35,585 bases of DNA from Cyanobacteria bacterium FACHB-471 (GCA_014695345.1 JACJOC010000021.1:1-35585); one strand, 5' to 3'. Counted from the stretch's first letter, positions 24,719 to 33,917 are shown. Translations and numbers: made by a program. The notes: generated from the letters alone by a model not told the origin.

Positions 24719-24818
24719 GGTTGTGTCGCAAAAATTTCTTGAAGCACTATTTATAGTGTTGTAATCAGTGTACCTCAATCCTACGCATAGTGCTTTTGGA
24801 ATTTTTTGCGACACAACC
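24719..24818. mobile_element. MITE-like 100-bp element with IS6-type ends
   Basis: GGTTGTGTCGCAAAAA at 24719 and TTTTTTGCGACACAACC ending at 24818 are inverted repeats with the same sequence as the ends of the IS6 element 0.8 kb upstream. The interior contains a second imperfect pairing (AAGCACTA / TAGTGCTT) and no gene. No clear 8-bp target duplication is present. It is probably a non-autonomous derivative that could be moved by a functional IS6 transposase elsewhere. Confidence 0.7.
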
Positions 24819-25321
24819 ATTAAAAGTTCGTTTCACGCTGAAGAGTTTCGCCACAAGATAGTAGCAGCAATCAGCAAAAGAACTATCGACACTGCATCAA
24901 AGTAGATGACCCGTTGAATTCCTTGCGTTAACTCTTGTGGCTGAGCAGTAAAACTTGCGTAATTAGCAAATCAGTTGCGCGCTTTCTAAACCTTTGAAAC
25001 CGCTAGTATTTGAGGCTTCCAAATCTTGAGACAAATTAGTCCAGGAGCATCAATATCCTCACCTTGAAGCCCAAAGAGCTTGTCTTGTACAAGATGAGGA
25101 ATTTACGCCATTTGTTTGCTAATTGCGCCAAATCATTTGCTCATCCACAACCACCGCCTGAAAAGCCACACTTCTAACCATTCACCCGTTTAATATAAAG
25201 TTTTGTAACCATTCACAGAATTCCTGGACTTCTGATTCCGAGAAGTATGCAGAGGGAAAGCCAGGGGTATCCAGGATCAACATCCAGTCCCATATTACAA
25301 GTTCTAAAAGGAGGAATAGCT
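24819..25321. other. Non-coding stretch upstream of the HTH gene
   Basis: No gene is supported between the MITE-like element and the regulator start at 25322. The only recognisable content is the ~100-bp block at 25151-25254 repeated near the right end of the window. Confidence 0.55.
25151..25254 (+). repeat. Leader-like block repeated at 35031-35142 (copy 1)
   Basis: Both copies contain CACTTCTAACC or its close form, then TTTTGTAA and TTCACAGAATTCCTGGA, then TCCGAGA, in the same order and spacing. Copy 1 ends about 70 bp before the HTH gene start, as expected for a promoter or leader region. Copy 2 has lost whatever gene it served. Confidence 0.6.
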
Positions 25322-25882
25322 TTGGAAAAGCAAGGTCAGTACTTAACTCCTTTTCAGCGAAAGCTTCTGCTAAAGAGCCTGCAAGCTGATTTACGTCCAG
25401 AGTATCGTCGTCGCATTGAAATTATGCTGCTTGCAGATACGGGTCAATCTCAAGCCCAAATCTGCAAAGCCTTGGGGTGTTCTCCGGAGATGGCACGGTA
25501 CTGGATAGTCATGGCACAGATAGGGCAGGCTCACCACTGGAACGATCGCCCAATGGGACGACCTAAAACAGTTAATGAGCAATATCTCGCTCGCCTGAGA
25601 GAACTCGTGAGCCATAGCCCTCGTGAGTATGGCTATTCATTTCAACGATGGACAGCGCAATGGTTAGCAAAGCATCTGGCAAAAGAACTGGATATTAAGG
25701 TTAGCGCTTGCCACATTAACCGCCTGCTCAAGGAGATGGGGCTTTCCACTCGACAAAGAAGTGAGAGTGCACAGTTAGGTACTGATGGCACAAAGGACTC
25801 CAACATTACCATTCGTGACCTACAGTCTTCCTCCGCTCCTAATTTCTTGTGGTCGCTCAATCTCATTAAAACCAGCCACTAA
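25322..25882 (+). CDS. HTH-domain protein next to the peptide exporter
   Basis: A 186-residue protein that I recognise as a recurrent neighbour of cyanobacterial peptidase-containing transporters. TTG at 25322 (LEKQGQYLTPFQRK) is chosen because AAGGAGG lies 7 nt upstream; the frame is open further back to 25247 without such support. A helix-turn-helix lies at about 45-70 (TGQSQAQICKALGCSPEMARYW), then a second one near 128-146 (ACHINRLLKEMGLSTR), both like those in IS630-type transposases but without a DDE domain. It is probably a transcription regulator of the locus. It ends 18 bp before the transporter gene, so they form an operon. Confidence 0.7.
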   Translation: MEKQGQYLTPFQRKLLLKSLQADLRPEYRRRIEIMLLADTGQSQAQICKALGCSPEMARYWIVMAQIGQAHHWNDRPMGRPKTVNEQYLARLRELVSHSPREYGYSFQRWTAQWLAKHLAKELDIKVSACHINRLLKEMGLSTRQRSESAQLGTDGTKDSNITIRDLQSSSAPNFLWSLNLIKTSH

Positions 25883-25900
25883 TTCTGCCGTTAAGCTTCT

Positions 25901-28900
25901 GTGCAAGTCATGGTTCAGAAATCATCAGAATTTTCAACTCAACAGCTAGGACAACACCTTGCCCAAACCTTGGGTCAACCTCTTTCAGAGCAGGAACTCT
26001 CAAACTGCTGCAAGCAAATTGAAGTTAAAGAGCCAAGTGCAGGCAAACGGTTCTGGCAGACAGCAGACGCGACTGTTGGTATCTATATCATCCTGGCGGG
26101 TAAGATCAGGCTACTTGACCGCACCGATAACTTAATTGCTTCCGTAGGCGTAGGTGCATCATTCGGTGAGTTAACCCTGTTTCCAGAAGAACACTTTCAG
26201 CCTTATGCTGCTAGAGCTTCTGTAAATCTCAAACTTTGCTACATTCCGGGAGATTGTTTGCGCACGCTTATCCGCAAGTATCCCTCTATTGGACAGCATC
26301 TTCACACCTGTGCAGTCCTTTGGGATTTGCTACTGTTATGTCGCCAAACTACTCCTCTTAGCAATGCTCCTTACGAAGGGGTGATGCAAACACTACCACT
26401 CCTAGAGCAGCACAATCTGCAAATCGGTAAACTGCCAACTTCACTCTTAAAAGAACAGCAGCTAATGTTACTGCGTCGAGGGGAACTGCTGCATACATCA
26501 GGGCTGAAACTCACTGCTGGAAATATTTACGTTTGTTCGCAGTTACCCAAGGAACGTGGTTGGCAAGTGACTCAACCAACGCAACTCTACAGTCTGGGAT
26601 GTTCTCATTGGGAGACAGCACTCGCTAACTTGCCACAACTGGCTGAACTCACTAACTCTGACACCCCGCCAGTGGGAGACGGGGAGATGGGAAGATGGGG
26701 AGATGGGGAGATAGAGAAATTTCCCAATCCAAAATCTACCCCCCCCTTACCCCCCCGGAGTTCGGGGAGGAGCCAAAATCTAAAATCCCCAGAGTCCAAG
26801 AAAAAAATCAATAAGGCTTACTTCCCAAACCCAACTGTAAAAATCGGTCACTTATGGCAGCGCATCATCCGCCGCTATCCGTACTTTCAACAGCAAAGCG
26901 CCTCTGACTGCGGTGCAGCTTGCCTTGTAATGGTAAGTCGCTACTGGGGTAAGCGCTTCAGCGTCAACCGACTGCGAGACATTGCCAACGTTGACCGCAA
27001 TGGGGCATCACTGCGAGGTTTAGCCACCGCCGCCGAAAGTATTGGGTTTTCGACGCGACCTGTAAAAGCCAGTCTTGACAAACTTGGACAACAAAACTTA
27101 CCTGCTATTGTCCATTGGGAAGGCAAGCATTACATCGTTCTCTACGAAGTTACACGCGATCGCGTTATCGTTGCAGATCCTGCGATCGGTCAGTGTACCC
27201 TCACTCATGCACAATTTAAGGCGGGTTGGACTGGCTATGCATTGTTATTACAACCCACTGCCCTACTCAAAGAAACGAAAGAAACTACGACTCCTTTTTG
27301 GCAGTTCTTTGAATTAGCAAAACCTCACAGGTTAGTGTTGCTGGAAGTGTTCATCGCCTCAGTCCTGCTTCAGATTTTTGGGCTGATTACGCCGCTGTTT
27401 ACTCAGTTATTGTTAGACCGAGTGGTCGTACAACGCAGTAATCTCACGTTAACGGCTATAGGTTTAGGCTTGCTCATCTTTAGCCTATTTCGAGTCGCCA
27501 TGACTGGACTGCGGCAATATCTTCTAGACCATACAGCTAACCGAGTCGATTTAGCACTCATTGTCGGGTTTATTGGCCATATCTTCCGCTTACCCCTGGA
27601 TTATTTTGAGTCTCGTTATGTTGGAGACATCATTTCCCGCGTTCAAGAAAATCGTAAGATTCAACGCTTTCTAACCGGTGAAGCACTGTCTATCGTTCTC
27701 GATTTACTGACAGTGTTCATTTATGTCGGCTTGATGTTCTGGTATAGCTGGAAGATGGCACTGCTGACGTTAGCGATCGTGCCACCATTCGTATTGCTGG
27801 CGTTAATTGCTACACCCTTCTTGCAGCGTGTCTCCCGCGAGATTTTTGGTGCCCATAACGAAGAGACTGGATACCTCATCCAATCCCTAACTGGTATCCG
27901 CACGGTCAAGTCTATGGCGGTTGAAATGAGTGTGCGCTGGCATTGGGAGGAATTGTTTGGCAAGTCGGTTAAAAAGACTTTTTCTGGACAGGTGATTGGC
28001 AACACGCTCCAGATTTGTAGCTCAACTATTGAAGCAGTAGTAAGCGCAGGCTTACTGTGGTTTGGAGCGTGGCTGGTAATTCAGAACGAGCTGACTATTG
28101 GACAATTAGTCGCTTTCAATATGTTGCTGGGCAATGTGATTCGCCCCTTCCAGCGGCTGATTGTGCTGTGGAATGAGTTGCAGGAAGTGCTGATTGCAGT
28201 TGAGCGCATCAACGATGTGATTGACGCTGAGCCAGAAGAGGATTTGCACTCGTCAACTCGTCAATCTTTACCACCCATTCATGGCTATATTCACTTTGAT
28301 AAAGTTACTTTCCGCTACCACCCAGAAAGCGATGTCAACACGCTGGAAAACGTTAGCTTTAAAGTGCAGCCAGGGCAAATGATAGCGCTTGTGGGGCGCA
28401 GTGGTTCTGGTAAGACGACGATTTCTAAGCTGATTTTGGGACTCTATCCGCCCACAGAAGGGAAGATATTGATTGACGGCTATGATGTTACGAGTTTGTC
28501 ATTGCGATCGCTCCGGCAGCAGATTGGTGTGGTTGACCAGGATACCTTTCTGTTTGGCGGTACGATTCGCGAAAACATTAGTGTAGGTCATCCAGAAGCC
28601 ACCCTGGAAGAAATTATCGAAGCAGCCCAACAAGCAGGAGCGCATCAATTTACTAAAGAACTGCCAATGGGCTACGAAACGCAAATCGGTGAGGGGGGAG
28701 GAATGCTGTCTGGTGGACAACGACAGCGGCTTGCGATTGCCCGTGCCCTACTTGGAAATCCCCGTTTGCTCATTTTGGATGAAGCAACCAGCAGCCTTGA
28801 TAGTGAGTCAGAGCGCATTATTCAGAACAATCTCAACAATATTCTCCAAAACCGTACGACATTGATAATTGCCCATCGTCTTTCAACGATACGCACTGCT

Positions 28901-29020
28901 GACTTAATTCTGGTACTCGATCGGGGTGTGATCGTTGAACAAGGAACTCACAATGAGTTAATGGTGCGACGGGGTCATTATTTTTATCTCAATCAACAGC
29001 AATTCATGGCAGTCACTTAG
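25901..29020 (+). CDS. Peptidase-containing ABC transporter with cNMP-binding domain (HetC/SunT-like)
   Basis: A 1039-residue inner-membrane exporter. Its order is: a cyclic-nucleotide-binding-like domain (~50-125; IYIILAGKIRLLD, GASFGELTLFP); a diverged second regulatory part to ~250; a low-complexity linker; a C39 peptidase (~325-435) with C337 (SDCGAAC), H410 (KHYIVLY) and D426 (ADPA); a six-helix membrane domain (~465-760); and an ABC ATPase with P-loop GRSGSGKTT (~832), LSGGQRQR (~936), Walker B LLILDEA (~956) and the switch His (AHRLS). The C39 domain cuts double-glycine leaders during export. Two substrates with such leaders lie 5-6 kb downstream. All catalytic residues are present. 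The frame begins at GTG 25901; ATG 25910 is an alternative. Confidence 0.9.
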   Translation: MQVMVQKSSEFSTQQLGQHLAQTLGQPLSEQELSNCCKQIEVKEPSAGKRFWQTADATVGIYIILAGKIRLLDRTDNLIASVGVGASFGELTLFPEEHFQPYAARASVNLKLCYIPGDCLRTLIRKYPSIGQHLHTCAVLWDLLLLCRQTTPLSNAPYEGVMQTLPLLEQHNLQIGKLPTSLLKEQQLMLLRRGELLHTSGLKLTAGNIYVCSQLPKERGWQVTQPTQLYSLGCSHWETALANLPQLAELTNSDTPPVGDGEMGRWGDGEIEKFPNPKSTPPLPPRSSGRSQNLKSPESKKKINKAYFPNPTVKIGHLWQRIIRRYPYFQQQSASDCGAACLVMVSRYWGKRFSVNRLRDIANVDRNGASLRGLATAAESIGFSTRPVKASLDKLGQQNLPAIVHWEGKHYIVLYEVTRDRVIVADPAIGQCTLTHAQFKAGWTGYALLLQPTALLKETKETTTPFWQFFELAKPHRLVLLEVFIASVLLQIFGLITPLFTQLLLDRVVVQRSNLTLTAIGLGLLIFSLFRVAMTGLRQYLLDHTANRVDLALIVGFIGHIFRLPLDYFESRYVGDIISRVQENRKIQRFLTGEALSIVLDLLTVFIYVGLMFWYSWKMALLTLAIVPPFVLLALIATPFLQRVSREIFGAHNEETGYLIQSLTGIRTVKSMAVEMSVRWHWEELFGKSVKKTFSGQVIGNTLQICSSTIEAVVSAGLLWFGAWLVIQNELTIGQLVAFNMLLGNVIRPFQRLIVLWNELQEVLIAVERINDVIDAEPEEDLHSSTRQSLPPIHGYIHFDKVTFRYHPESDVNTLENVSFKVQPGQMIALVGRSGSGKTTISKLILGLYPPTEGKILIDGYDVTSLSLRSLRQQIGVVDQDTFLFGGTIRENISVGHPEATLEEIIEAAQQAGAHQFTKELPMGYETQIGEGGGMLSGGQRQRLAIARALLGNPRLLILDEATSSLDSESERIIQNNLNNILQNRTTLIIAHRLSTIRTADLILVLDRGVIVEQGTHNELMVRRGHYFYLNQQQFMAVT
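26673..26722 (+). repeat. G-rich octamer repeat inside the exporter gene
   Basis: Four to five units of GGGGAGAT and variants run through the linker between the regulatory domain and the C39 peptidase, encoding VGDGEMGRWGDGEIEK in frame. This short tandem repeat family is common between cyanobacterial genes; its presence within a coding sequence, without breaking it, points to a tolerant linker. Confidence 0.75.
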
Positions 29021-29061
29021 AGCAATAAATCGATCAATGATGTTTCGAGAACAAAAGCATT

Positions 29062-30483
29062 ATGACAAACCTATCCCATACTTCCGATCTACTCAACTCA
29101 AATGAGGGCGATCGCAATAACCACCACTTAGTTGAAAAGTATTCTGAGCCTATCATCTCTGAACCACTCACAGCCGCTCGATTAATCCCACTGAATGCTC
29201 CAGGGGATGACTGGGCATCCGTAACCCGCGATCTAATTGATACCTTACCCCGTGTCTGGAGTAGAGGACTGCTATACCTGTTAATTGGATTTGCGACTAT
29301 TGTGATTCCCTGGACAATGCTTGCCAGCGTGGATCAAACTGGCAGTGCTAGAGGACGATTGGAACCAAAGGGTAGAGCTTTGAGGCTTGATGCACCTGTT
29401 ACTGGCACTGTAGCCGCAATCAACGTTGAAGAGGGGCAAACGGTTGAAGCTGGACAAGTCTTGTTAGAGTTTGAATCAGAAGAAGCACAGGCTGAACTGC
29501 AACAGTCCCAAATCCAACTGGAGGGGCAAAAGGATCGAAAAACTCAGCTTGAGTTAATTAAAACCCAGTTAGGAAGTGCAGTTCGTACTCAGCAATTACA
29601 AAGCCAAGCTCAAGAGTCTGAACAGCTGGCACAACTGGATCAAATTCGAGGACGGCTTAACTCTAGCCAACAAGTTTATGCGGTAGAACGCGATCGCCTA
29701 GCCTTAGCTCAGAACGAGGTGCAGCGCCATCACTATCTTTTGCAAGAAGGAGCAATTTCCAGAAGCCGGTTAGAAGAACTTGAAGGCACAAGATTAGAAC
29801 GACAAGGACTTCTAGAACAGGCTCAGTCTGATATTCAACAAGCTCAAACTGAACTAGAAAAACAACAGAGTACCTATGAACGCACGCTTCGCACAGGTGA
29901 ACTTGCCGTGTTAGAAAGTCAAAACCAGATTGAAGAACTGGAATCACAGATTTTAGATGTGCAGACAGAAATTGCTCAAACCCAAAAACAAATTCAGACA
30001 CTGCAATTTCAATTGCAACAAAAGGTACTGTATGCCCCCACAGATGGCACAGTGTTTCAACTTGCGATTGATAATGCCGGTACTGTTTTACAACCTGGTC
30101 AAGAAATTGCTCAAATTGCGCCAGCGACGGCACCTCTAATCTTACGAGCCCAGATGCCTAGTCAAGAGAGTGGTTTCCTGCAAGTGGGAATGCCAGTCAA
30201 TCTCAAGTTTGATGCCTATCCATTTCAGGACTATGGCATAGTGCAAGGCCGTCTACGTTGGCTCTCACCAGATTCTAAAGTTGTTGAAACAGATCAAGGC
30301 AGAATAGAAGTTTTTGAACTAGAGGTTGAGCTGGAACAATCCTATATTCAGGATCGCACTAGACGAATTACCCTAACACCAGGGCAAACTGCAACTGCCG
30401 AGGTCATTGTCCGACAACGACGCATTATTGATCTTCTGCTCGATCCGTTTAAGAAACTGCAAAAAGGGGGATTAGAGTTATAA
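29062..30483 (+). CDS. HlyD-family membrane fusion protein
   Basis: The periplasmic adaptor for the exporter (473 aa). It has a ~68-residue cytoplasmic N-terminus, one membrane helix (~69-90; LLYLLIGFATIVIPWTML), a first biotinyl-lipoyl half (LDAPVTGTVAAINVEEGQTV), a long Gln/Glu-rich coiled coil (~145-310), a second lipoyl half (LYAPTDGTVFQLAIDNAG) and a beta-barrel C-terminus. It would connect the ABC transporter to an outer-membrane channel; no TolC-like gene is in the window. It starts 41 bp after the transporter stop. The ORF is intact. Confidence 0.88.
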   Translation: MTNLSHTSDLLNSNEGDRNNHHLVEKYSEPIISEPLTAARLIPLNAPGDDWASVTRDLIDTLPRVWSRGLLYLLIGFATIVIPWTMLASVDQTGSARGRLEPKGRALRLDAPVTGTVAAINVEEGQTVEAGQVLLEFESEEAQAELQQSQIQLEGQKDRKTQLELIKTQLGSAVRTQQLQSQAQESEQLAQLDQIRGRLNSSQQVYAVERDRLALAQNEVQRHHYLLQEGAISRSRLEELEGTRLERQGLLEQAQSDIQQAQTELEKQQSTYERTLRTGELAVLESQNQIEELESQILDVQTEIAQTQKQIQTLQFQLQQKVLYAPTDGTVFQLAIDNAGTVLQPGQEIAQIAPATAPLILRAQMPSQESGFLQVGMPVNLKFDAYPFQDYGIVQGRLRWLSPDSKVVETDQGRIEVFELEVELEQSYIQDRTRRITLTPGQTATAEVIVRQRRIIDLLLDPFKKLQKGGLEL

Positions 30484-30700
30484 GACAGTTGCCATTGTCT
30501 ACATATCAATAACCACTCAACGATTAATGCAGAAACCTAAATCTACGATGGAATACGGTTTCTAGTACTTTTGGCAGTCAATTAAGTACGGGGTACAGAA
30601 GGAGCACTTCTGCAAGAGACGAAGCCTCCGCACTTCGCACAACTTTCCAAAAACATCAAGTGAAGAATCAATTGCAATTGTTATACCAGGGAGTTTCATC

Positions 30701-31450
30701 ATGCTAGACATTCTGACAATTTCACCAGACGACATACTTCATCACGTCAAGCTTTCCTGCCAGATTCCCTCTATTGTTAAAGAAATTTTGACTCAACGAA
30801 TTATTGCAAAAACCGCAGCAGAAATTGGGATAAATGCAGAGCCTGAAGAACTTCAAAAAGCAGCTGATCATCTGCGATGGATGAACAACCTCCGAAGTAT
30901 GGATGCCACTTGGCTATGGTTACAAGAGCACAGTTTATCCTTAGATGACTTAGAAGAATTGGTGCGTATCACTTTGGTTTCCTCAAAGCTGGCTCACCAT
31001 CTCTTCGCCGATAAGGTTGAACCTTATTTCATTGAACATCAGCTAGATTACACTCAAGTCACTATGCATGAAGTTGTCCTGGACGATAAAGACTTGGCAA
31101 TGGAATTGTTTTATGCTCTTCAGGAAGGGGAGATCAGTTTTCCTGATGTAGCTCGTCAATACATTCAAGATACAGAGTTGCGTTGTATCGGCGGTTATCG
31201 GGGAGCGCTAAATCGCACTGCGCTAATGCCAGAAATTTCTGCGGCTGTCTTTGCTGCTGCTCCACCTCAAATTCTCAAACCAATCCTGTCCTGTAAGGGA
31301 GTTCACTTGATCTCGGTTGAGGAACTGCTTCAACCAGAATTAAATGACGAACTGTATCAGAAAATTCTTTCAACCCTATTCTCTGAGTGGTTAAAACAAC
31401 AGACTGAGCAGAGCGATGTCCAGTTAGTGAAACTTGTACAGAGCAAGTAG
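30701..31450 (+). CDS. Parvulin-type peptidyl-prolyl isomerase of the exporter locus
   Basis: A 249-residue protein with a helical SurA-like N-terminus (~1-120) and a PpiC/parvulin domain (~125-215). The domain pattern is CIGGYRGALNRTALMPEISA...PPQILKPILSCKGVHLISVEEL, where the usual GGDLG is GGYRG. It has no signal peptide, so it probably stays cytoplasmic or is membrane-associated. Genes of this type regularly accompany cyanobacterial HlyD/ABC peptide exporters, where they are thought to assist substrate folding or transport; here it lies 217 bp after hlyD on the same strand. Catalytic activity is not certain because key parvulin residues are hard to identify by eye. Confidence 0.75.
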   Translation: MLDILTISPDDILHHVKLSCQIPSIVKEILTQRIIAKTAAEIGINAEPEELQKAADHLRWMNNLRSMDATWLWLQEHSLSLDDLEELVRITLVSSKLAHHLFADKVEPYFIEHQLDYTQVTMHEVVLDDKDLAMELFYALQEGEISFPDVARQYIQDTELRCIGGYRGALNRTALMPEISAAVFAAAPPQILKPILSCKGVHLISVEELLQPELNDELYQKILSTLFSEWLKQQTEQSDVQLVKLVQSK

Positions 31451-31527
31451 TTGTTTAAGAGCGATCTTGCAGGTGGAGGGGCAAGTACTGTCGCAAAAGT
31501 TTTCAATTGCACCAATGCAGCCCCTTG

Positions 31528-33336
31528 CTATGCCAACACAATAAAGTCTTTTGCCCCAATCATGTCAGTTTGTGCTCCAGTAATAAGTTCTGCTAGTCTT
31601 TCTTGTGTATCTGTAACCTTAATTGAGGTGCTAAAACTGCCTTGCGTAATTGTGAGCTGCTCAAATGTCAGATCCTCTAAGATGAAAAAGTCCTCTCCAT
31701 CACGATAGTCAAGTACTTTGTCTTGCCCATCTCCTGGTTGCAGCACAAACCGATCAGCTCCTTTACCACCGATAAGGATATCGTTGTCTATACCGCCATC
31801 GAGAACATCATTGCCCTTACCTCCTAATAAAGCGTCTATCCCGTCTCCTCCTACTAAATAGTCTTGCCCTCCACGCCCAATTAGAATATCAGCGCCTTTG
31901 TGTCCATAAAGATTGTCAGCAGAATCTGTCCCGTAGAGAAAATCGGTAGAGTCAGACCCTATCTCTTCTGAAATGAATGACTCTATAACAGCCCGATCTG
32001 TTTGTACGAGTCCTGAACCTTCTTCTATAGAGCGCGCAGTATCTTGTATCCTGGTACGAATTTCTTCTGGAGTGAGGTTGCCATCGGCTCGATCTAGCAT
32101 TAGAGCAACAACACCTGCTATGTGAGGAGCAGATGCTGAAGTACCAAAAAATTCAGCAAACGAAGAATCAATTGGGAAATTGGTTGCAACGCCATCTGGC
32201 GCATAGATTTCTGGTTTATTTCTCAGGATGGGATTGACCAACCTATTGCCGTCAGCATCCAGCCAAATGGGAGCTCCGCCTTGGCTTGAATAGTCTCTGA
32301 CTTCTGTAGGATTGTCTATGTCAGTTGCACCGACGGTAATGGAGTTGGGTGCATTGCTATAACCGTAAACGGACCTATTATTGGCATTTTCGTCTATGTA
32401 TTCATAGTCAATTGTGCGGTCTGCCCCATTAGCACCACTAACCCATTTAATAAACGTCGGTTTTTCGGATACATCATCACCAACCTTGGCAATTACAAAG
32501 TAAAGCTGTTCACCCTTTTCAGGGGCATACCCAAGTCCTCGAAGGGGAACATCTACAGCAGACTCGCTAGTCACCCCTGAGATCGCAACAATATTGTCTG
32601 GGTTCGGCAATTCAGGCGTATTCACTAAAAACTGTACATATTCTATTTTGAGCTCTCCAATAGGATCATCCCATCCCAAAAGAGGGCGGATCAGTGTGTT
32701 TTCCTCTAGGAGGTTGATGTTCTGAAAGAAATCTACGCCATCGGTAGGATCGAAATCGTGAGCTTGAAATTGAAGACCTTCAAGCTCAAACTCAGCGCCT
32801 AGACGAAATACGCTTTCATATGAAATTCCGCCATTATTCCCAGCGGCAGAGACAACTACTACACCTTGATTGATCGCTGCTTCGATAGCCTTAGCTGCTT
32901 TACCGTCTTGTAGAAGAGAAGCAGGAATGACAGCATCTTCAACGATGATATCAACCCCAGCAGCAGTAAGGGTTGAAACTGCCTTGGCAAAACTTTCTTC
33001 ATCTGAAAAGAGTCCGTTTTGATCCTCTTCAGTGAAGGTATGAAAAAATAGCTCTGCCCCTGGTGCAATATCGTGAACTATTTGACCTAATGCCCTTCCT
33101 TCATCCAATAGTGGCTCATTACTGTCTGCAAGGATAGTTACAGGTTGGCGATATCCAAACGGATTCGCTTTGCCAGGTAGGTCTCCACTTTTTACGTTTT
33201 CACTTAATCCAGAAAGCGAATTAAAACTATCCGAGATGATGCCAACTTTAATTCCTTTACCGTCAAGACCAAAAAGCTGACGTGCAATGTTTGCCTTGAG
33301 GATTTGATCGCCTTGAGTTGTTACTTTGCCAGCCAT
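31528..33336 (-). CDS. Subtilisin-like (S8) protease with RTX repeats; Glu at the His position
   Basis: The start at 33336 (MAGKVTTQGD) is chosen because the truncated paralogue begins at the same residue; the frame extends to 33387. The 602 residues contain an S8 domain with Asp36 (VGIISDS), oxyanion Asn167 (SAAGNNGG) and Ser400 (FGTSASAPH). Where the catalytic His (HGT) is expected, the sequence is LLDEGRALGQ, so Glu79 may take its place, as in the Ser-Glu-Asp triad of sedolisins. I recall this DEGRA form as a recurring bacterial variant. RTX repeats at ~465-531 and the hydrophobic C-terminal end indicate type I export and Ca2+-dependent folding outside. It is the downstream gene of the first precursor unit and convergent with the isomerase. 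Its substrate is unknown; the precursors' products are candidates. Confidence 0.85.
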   Translation of the reverse strand: MAGKVTTQGDQILKANIARQLFGLDGKGIKVGIISDSFNSLSGLSENVKSGDLPGKANPFGYRQPVTILADSNEPLLDEGRALGQIVHDIAPGAELFFHTFTEEDQNGLFSDEESFAKAVSTLTAAGVDIIVEDAVIPASLLQDGKAAKAIEAAINQGVVVVSAAGNNGGISYESVFRLGAEFELEGLQFQAHDFDPTDGVDFFQNINLLEENTLIRPLLGWDDPIGELKIEYVQFLVNTPELPNPDNIVAISGVTSESAVDVPLRGLGYAPEKGEQLYFVIAKVGDDVSEKPTFIKWVSGANGADRTIDYEYIDENANNRSVYGYSNAPNSITVGATDIDNPTEVRDYSSQGGAPIWLDADGNRLVNPILRNKPEIYAPDGVATNFPIDSSFAEFFGTSASAPHIAGVVALMLDRADGNLTPEEIRTRIQDTARSIEEGSGLVQTDRAVIESFISEEIGSDSTDFLYGTDSADNLYGHKGADILIGRGGQDYLVGGDGIDALLGGKGNDVLDGGIDNDILIGGKGADRFVLQPGDGQDKVLDYRDGEDFFILEDLTFEQLTITQGSFSTSIKVTDTQERLAELITGAQTDMIGAKDFIVLA

Positions 33337-33589
33337 AGTTCTATGTTGTTTTGTAGTGCTTGATTCTCCCAGATGTACCTGATGCAATCAATACTCTTTG
33401 AATGCAAGATTTGGTACTATGTTTTCCTCGATATTTCTTTTCACAATAAGCGAATTTTATTTCGCCTATCGAACTAGACGTAGATAGTTTTAATACATAT
33501 CTATTTTGGTTCTCCAGAAATACAAGATGCAAACATACGCCTACAATTCCAAACTGATTGAAAGAGCTTTGAATTGATTCTTTGTTCCT

Positions 33590-33621
33590 ACCACAAGTAA
33601 ACCTTAAGGTTTACTTGTGGT
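33590..33621 (-). terminator. Perfect 14-bp-stem hairpin after precursor 1
   Basis: ACCACAAGTAAACC pairs with GGTTTACTTGTGGT around TTAA, 87 bp past the precursor stop. There is no T-run on the minus strand, so it may stabilise the short mRNA or attenuate transcription into the protease gene, not end it. Confidence 0.5.
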
Positions 33622-33707
33622 GAAGATATTTCCTAGAGAAGGGCTATTAAATTTCTATTTGGCTAAGCTAGCGTACCCAATAGAAATTCAAGATGAAGTC
33701 AAATAAG

Positions 33708-33917
33708 CTATGCAGGAGTAGATAAAGAAGCTGCCCAAGCTAACGCTACACTACCTGTTCTCGTCAAAGTGGTCCAATATGCAGCCTGAGCAAGGAAGGA
33801 AACTTTAGTGAGTGCCAATACAGTTGCAAATCCTCCTTTGACAATATTCATGTCCTCGCCGCTTAATTCAGATAGTGAGCAAGCATTATCTAAATCCAGT
33901 ACTTTGATCTGTGCCAT
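33708..33917 (-). CDS. Double-glycine-leader peptide precursor 1 (microcin/bacteriocin-like)
   Basis: A 69-residue precursor. ATG 33917 has AAGGAG 8 nt upstream; a longer frame to 34010 lacks support. Residues 1-29 are the leader, MAQIKVLDLDNACSLSELS then GEDMNIVKGG, with the LSxLSxEDM...VxGG consensus cut by C39 peptidases after Gly28-Gly29. The 40-residue core (FATVLALTKVSF to ASLSTPA) is hydrophobic, with aromatic and Thr/Ala-rich stretches, and contains no Cys, so no disulfide or thioether bridges are expected. Leader, promoter and the final ASLSTP match precursor 2, whereas the rest differs. Likely role: secreted antimicrobial or signalling peptide, exported by the transporter at 25901. 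No immunity gene is evident. Confidence 0.85.
   Translation of the reverse strand: MAQIKVLDLDNACSLSELSGEDMNIVKGGFATVLALTKVSFLAQAAYWTTLTRTGSVALAWAASLSTPA

Noticed and set aside
29663-30133. Minus-strand 156-codon frame inside hlyD
   Set aside because: It is a shadow of the Gln/Glu-rich coiled coil, which produces stop-free antisense frames.
31451-31708. Plus-strand 85-codon frame after the isomerase
   Set aside because: It lies antisense to the RTX protease C-terminus and has no family resemblance.
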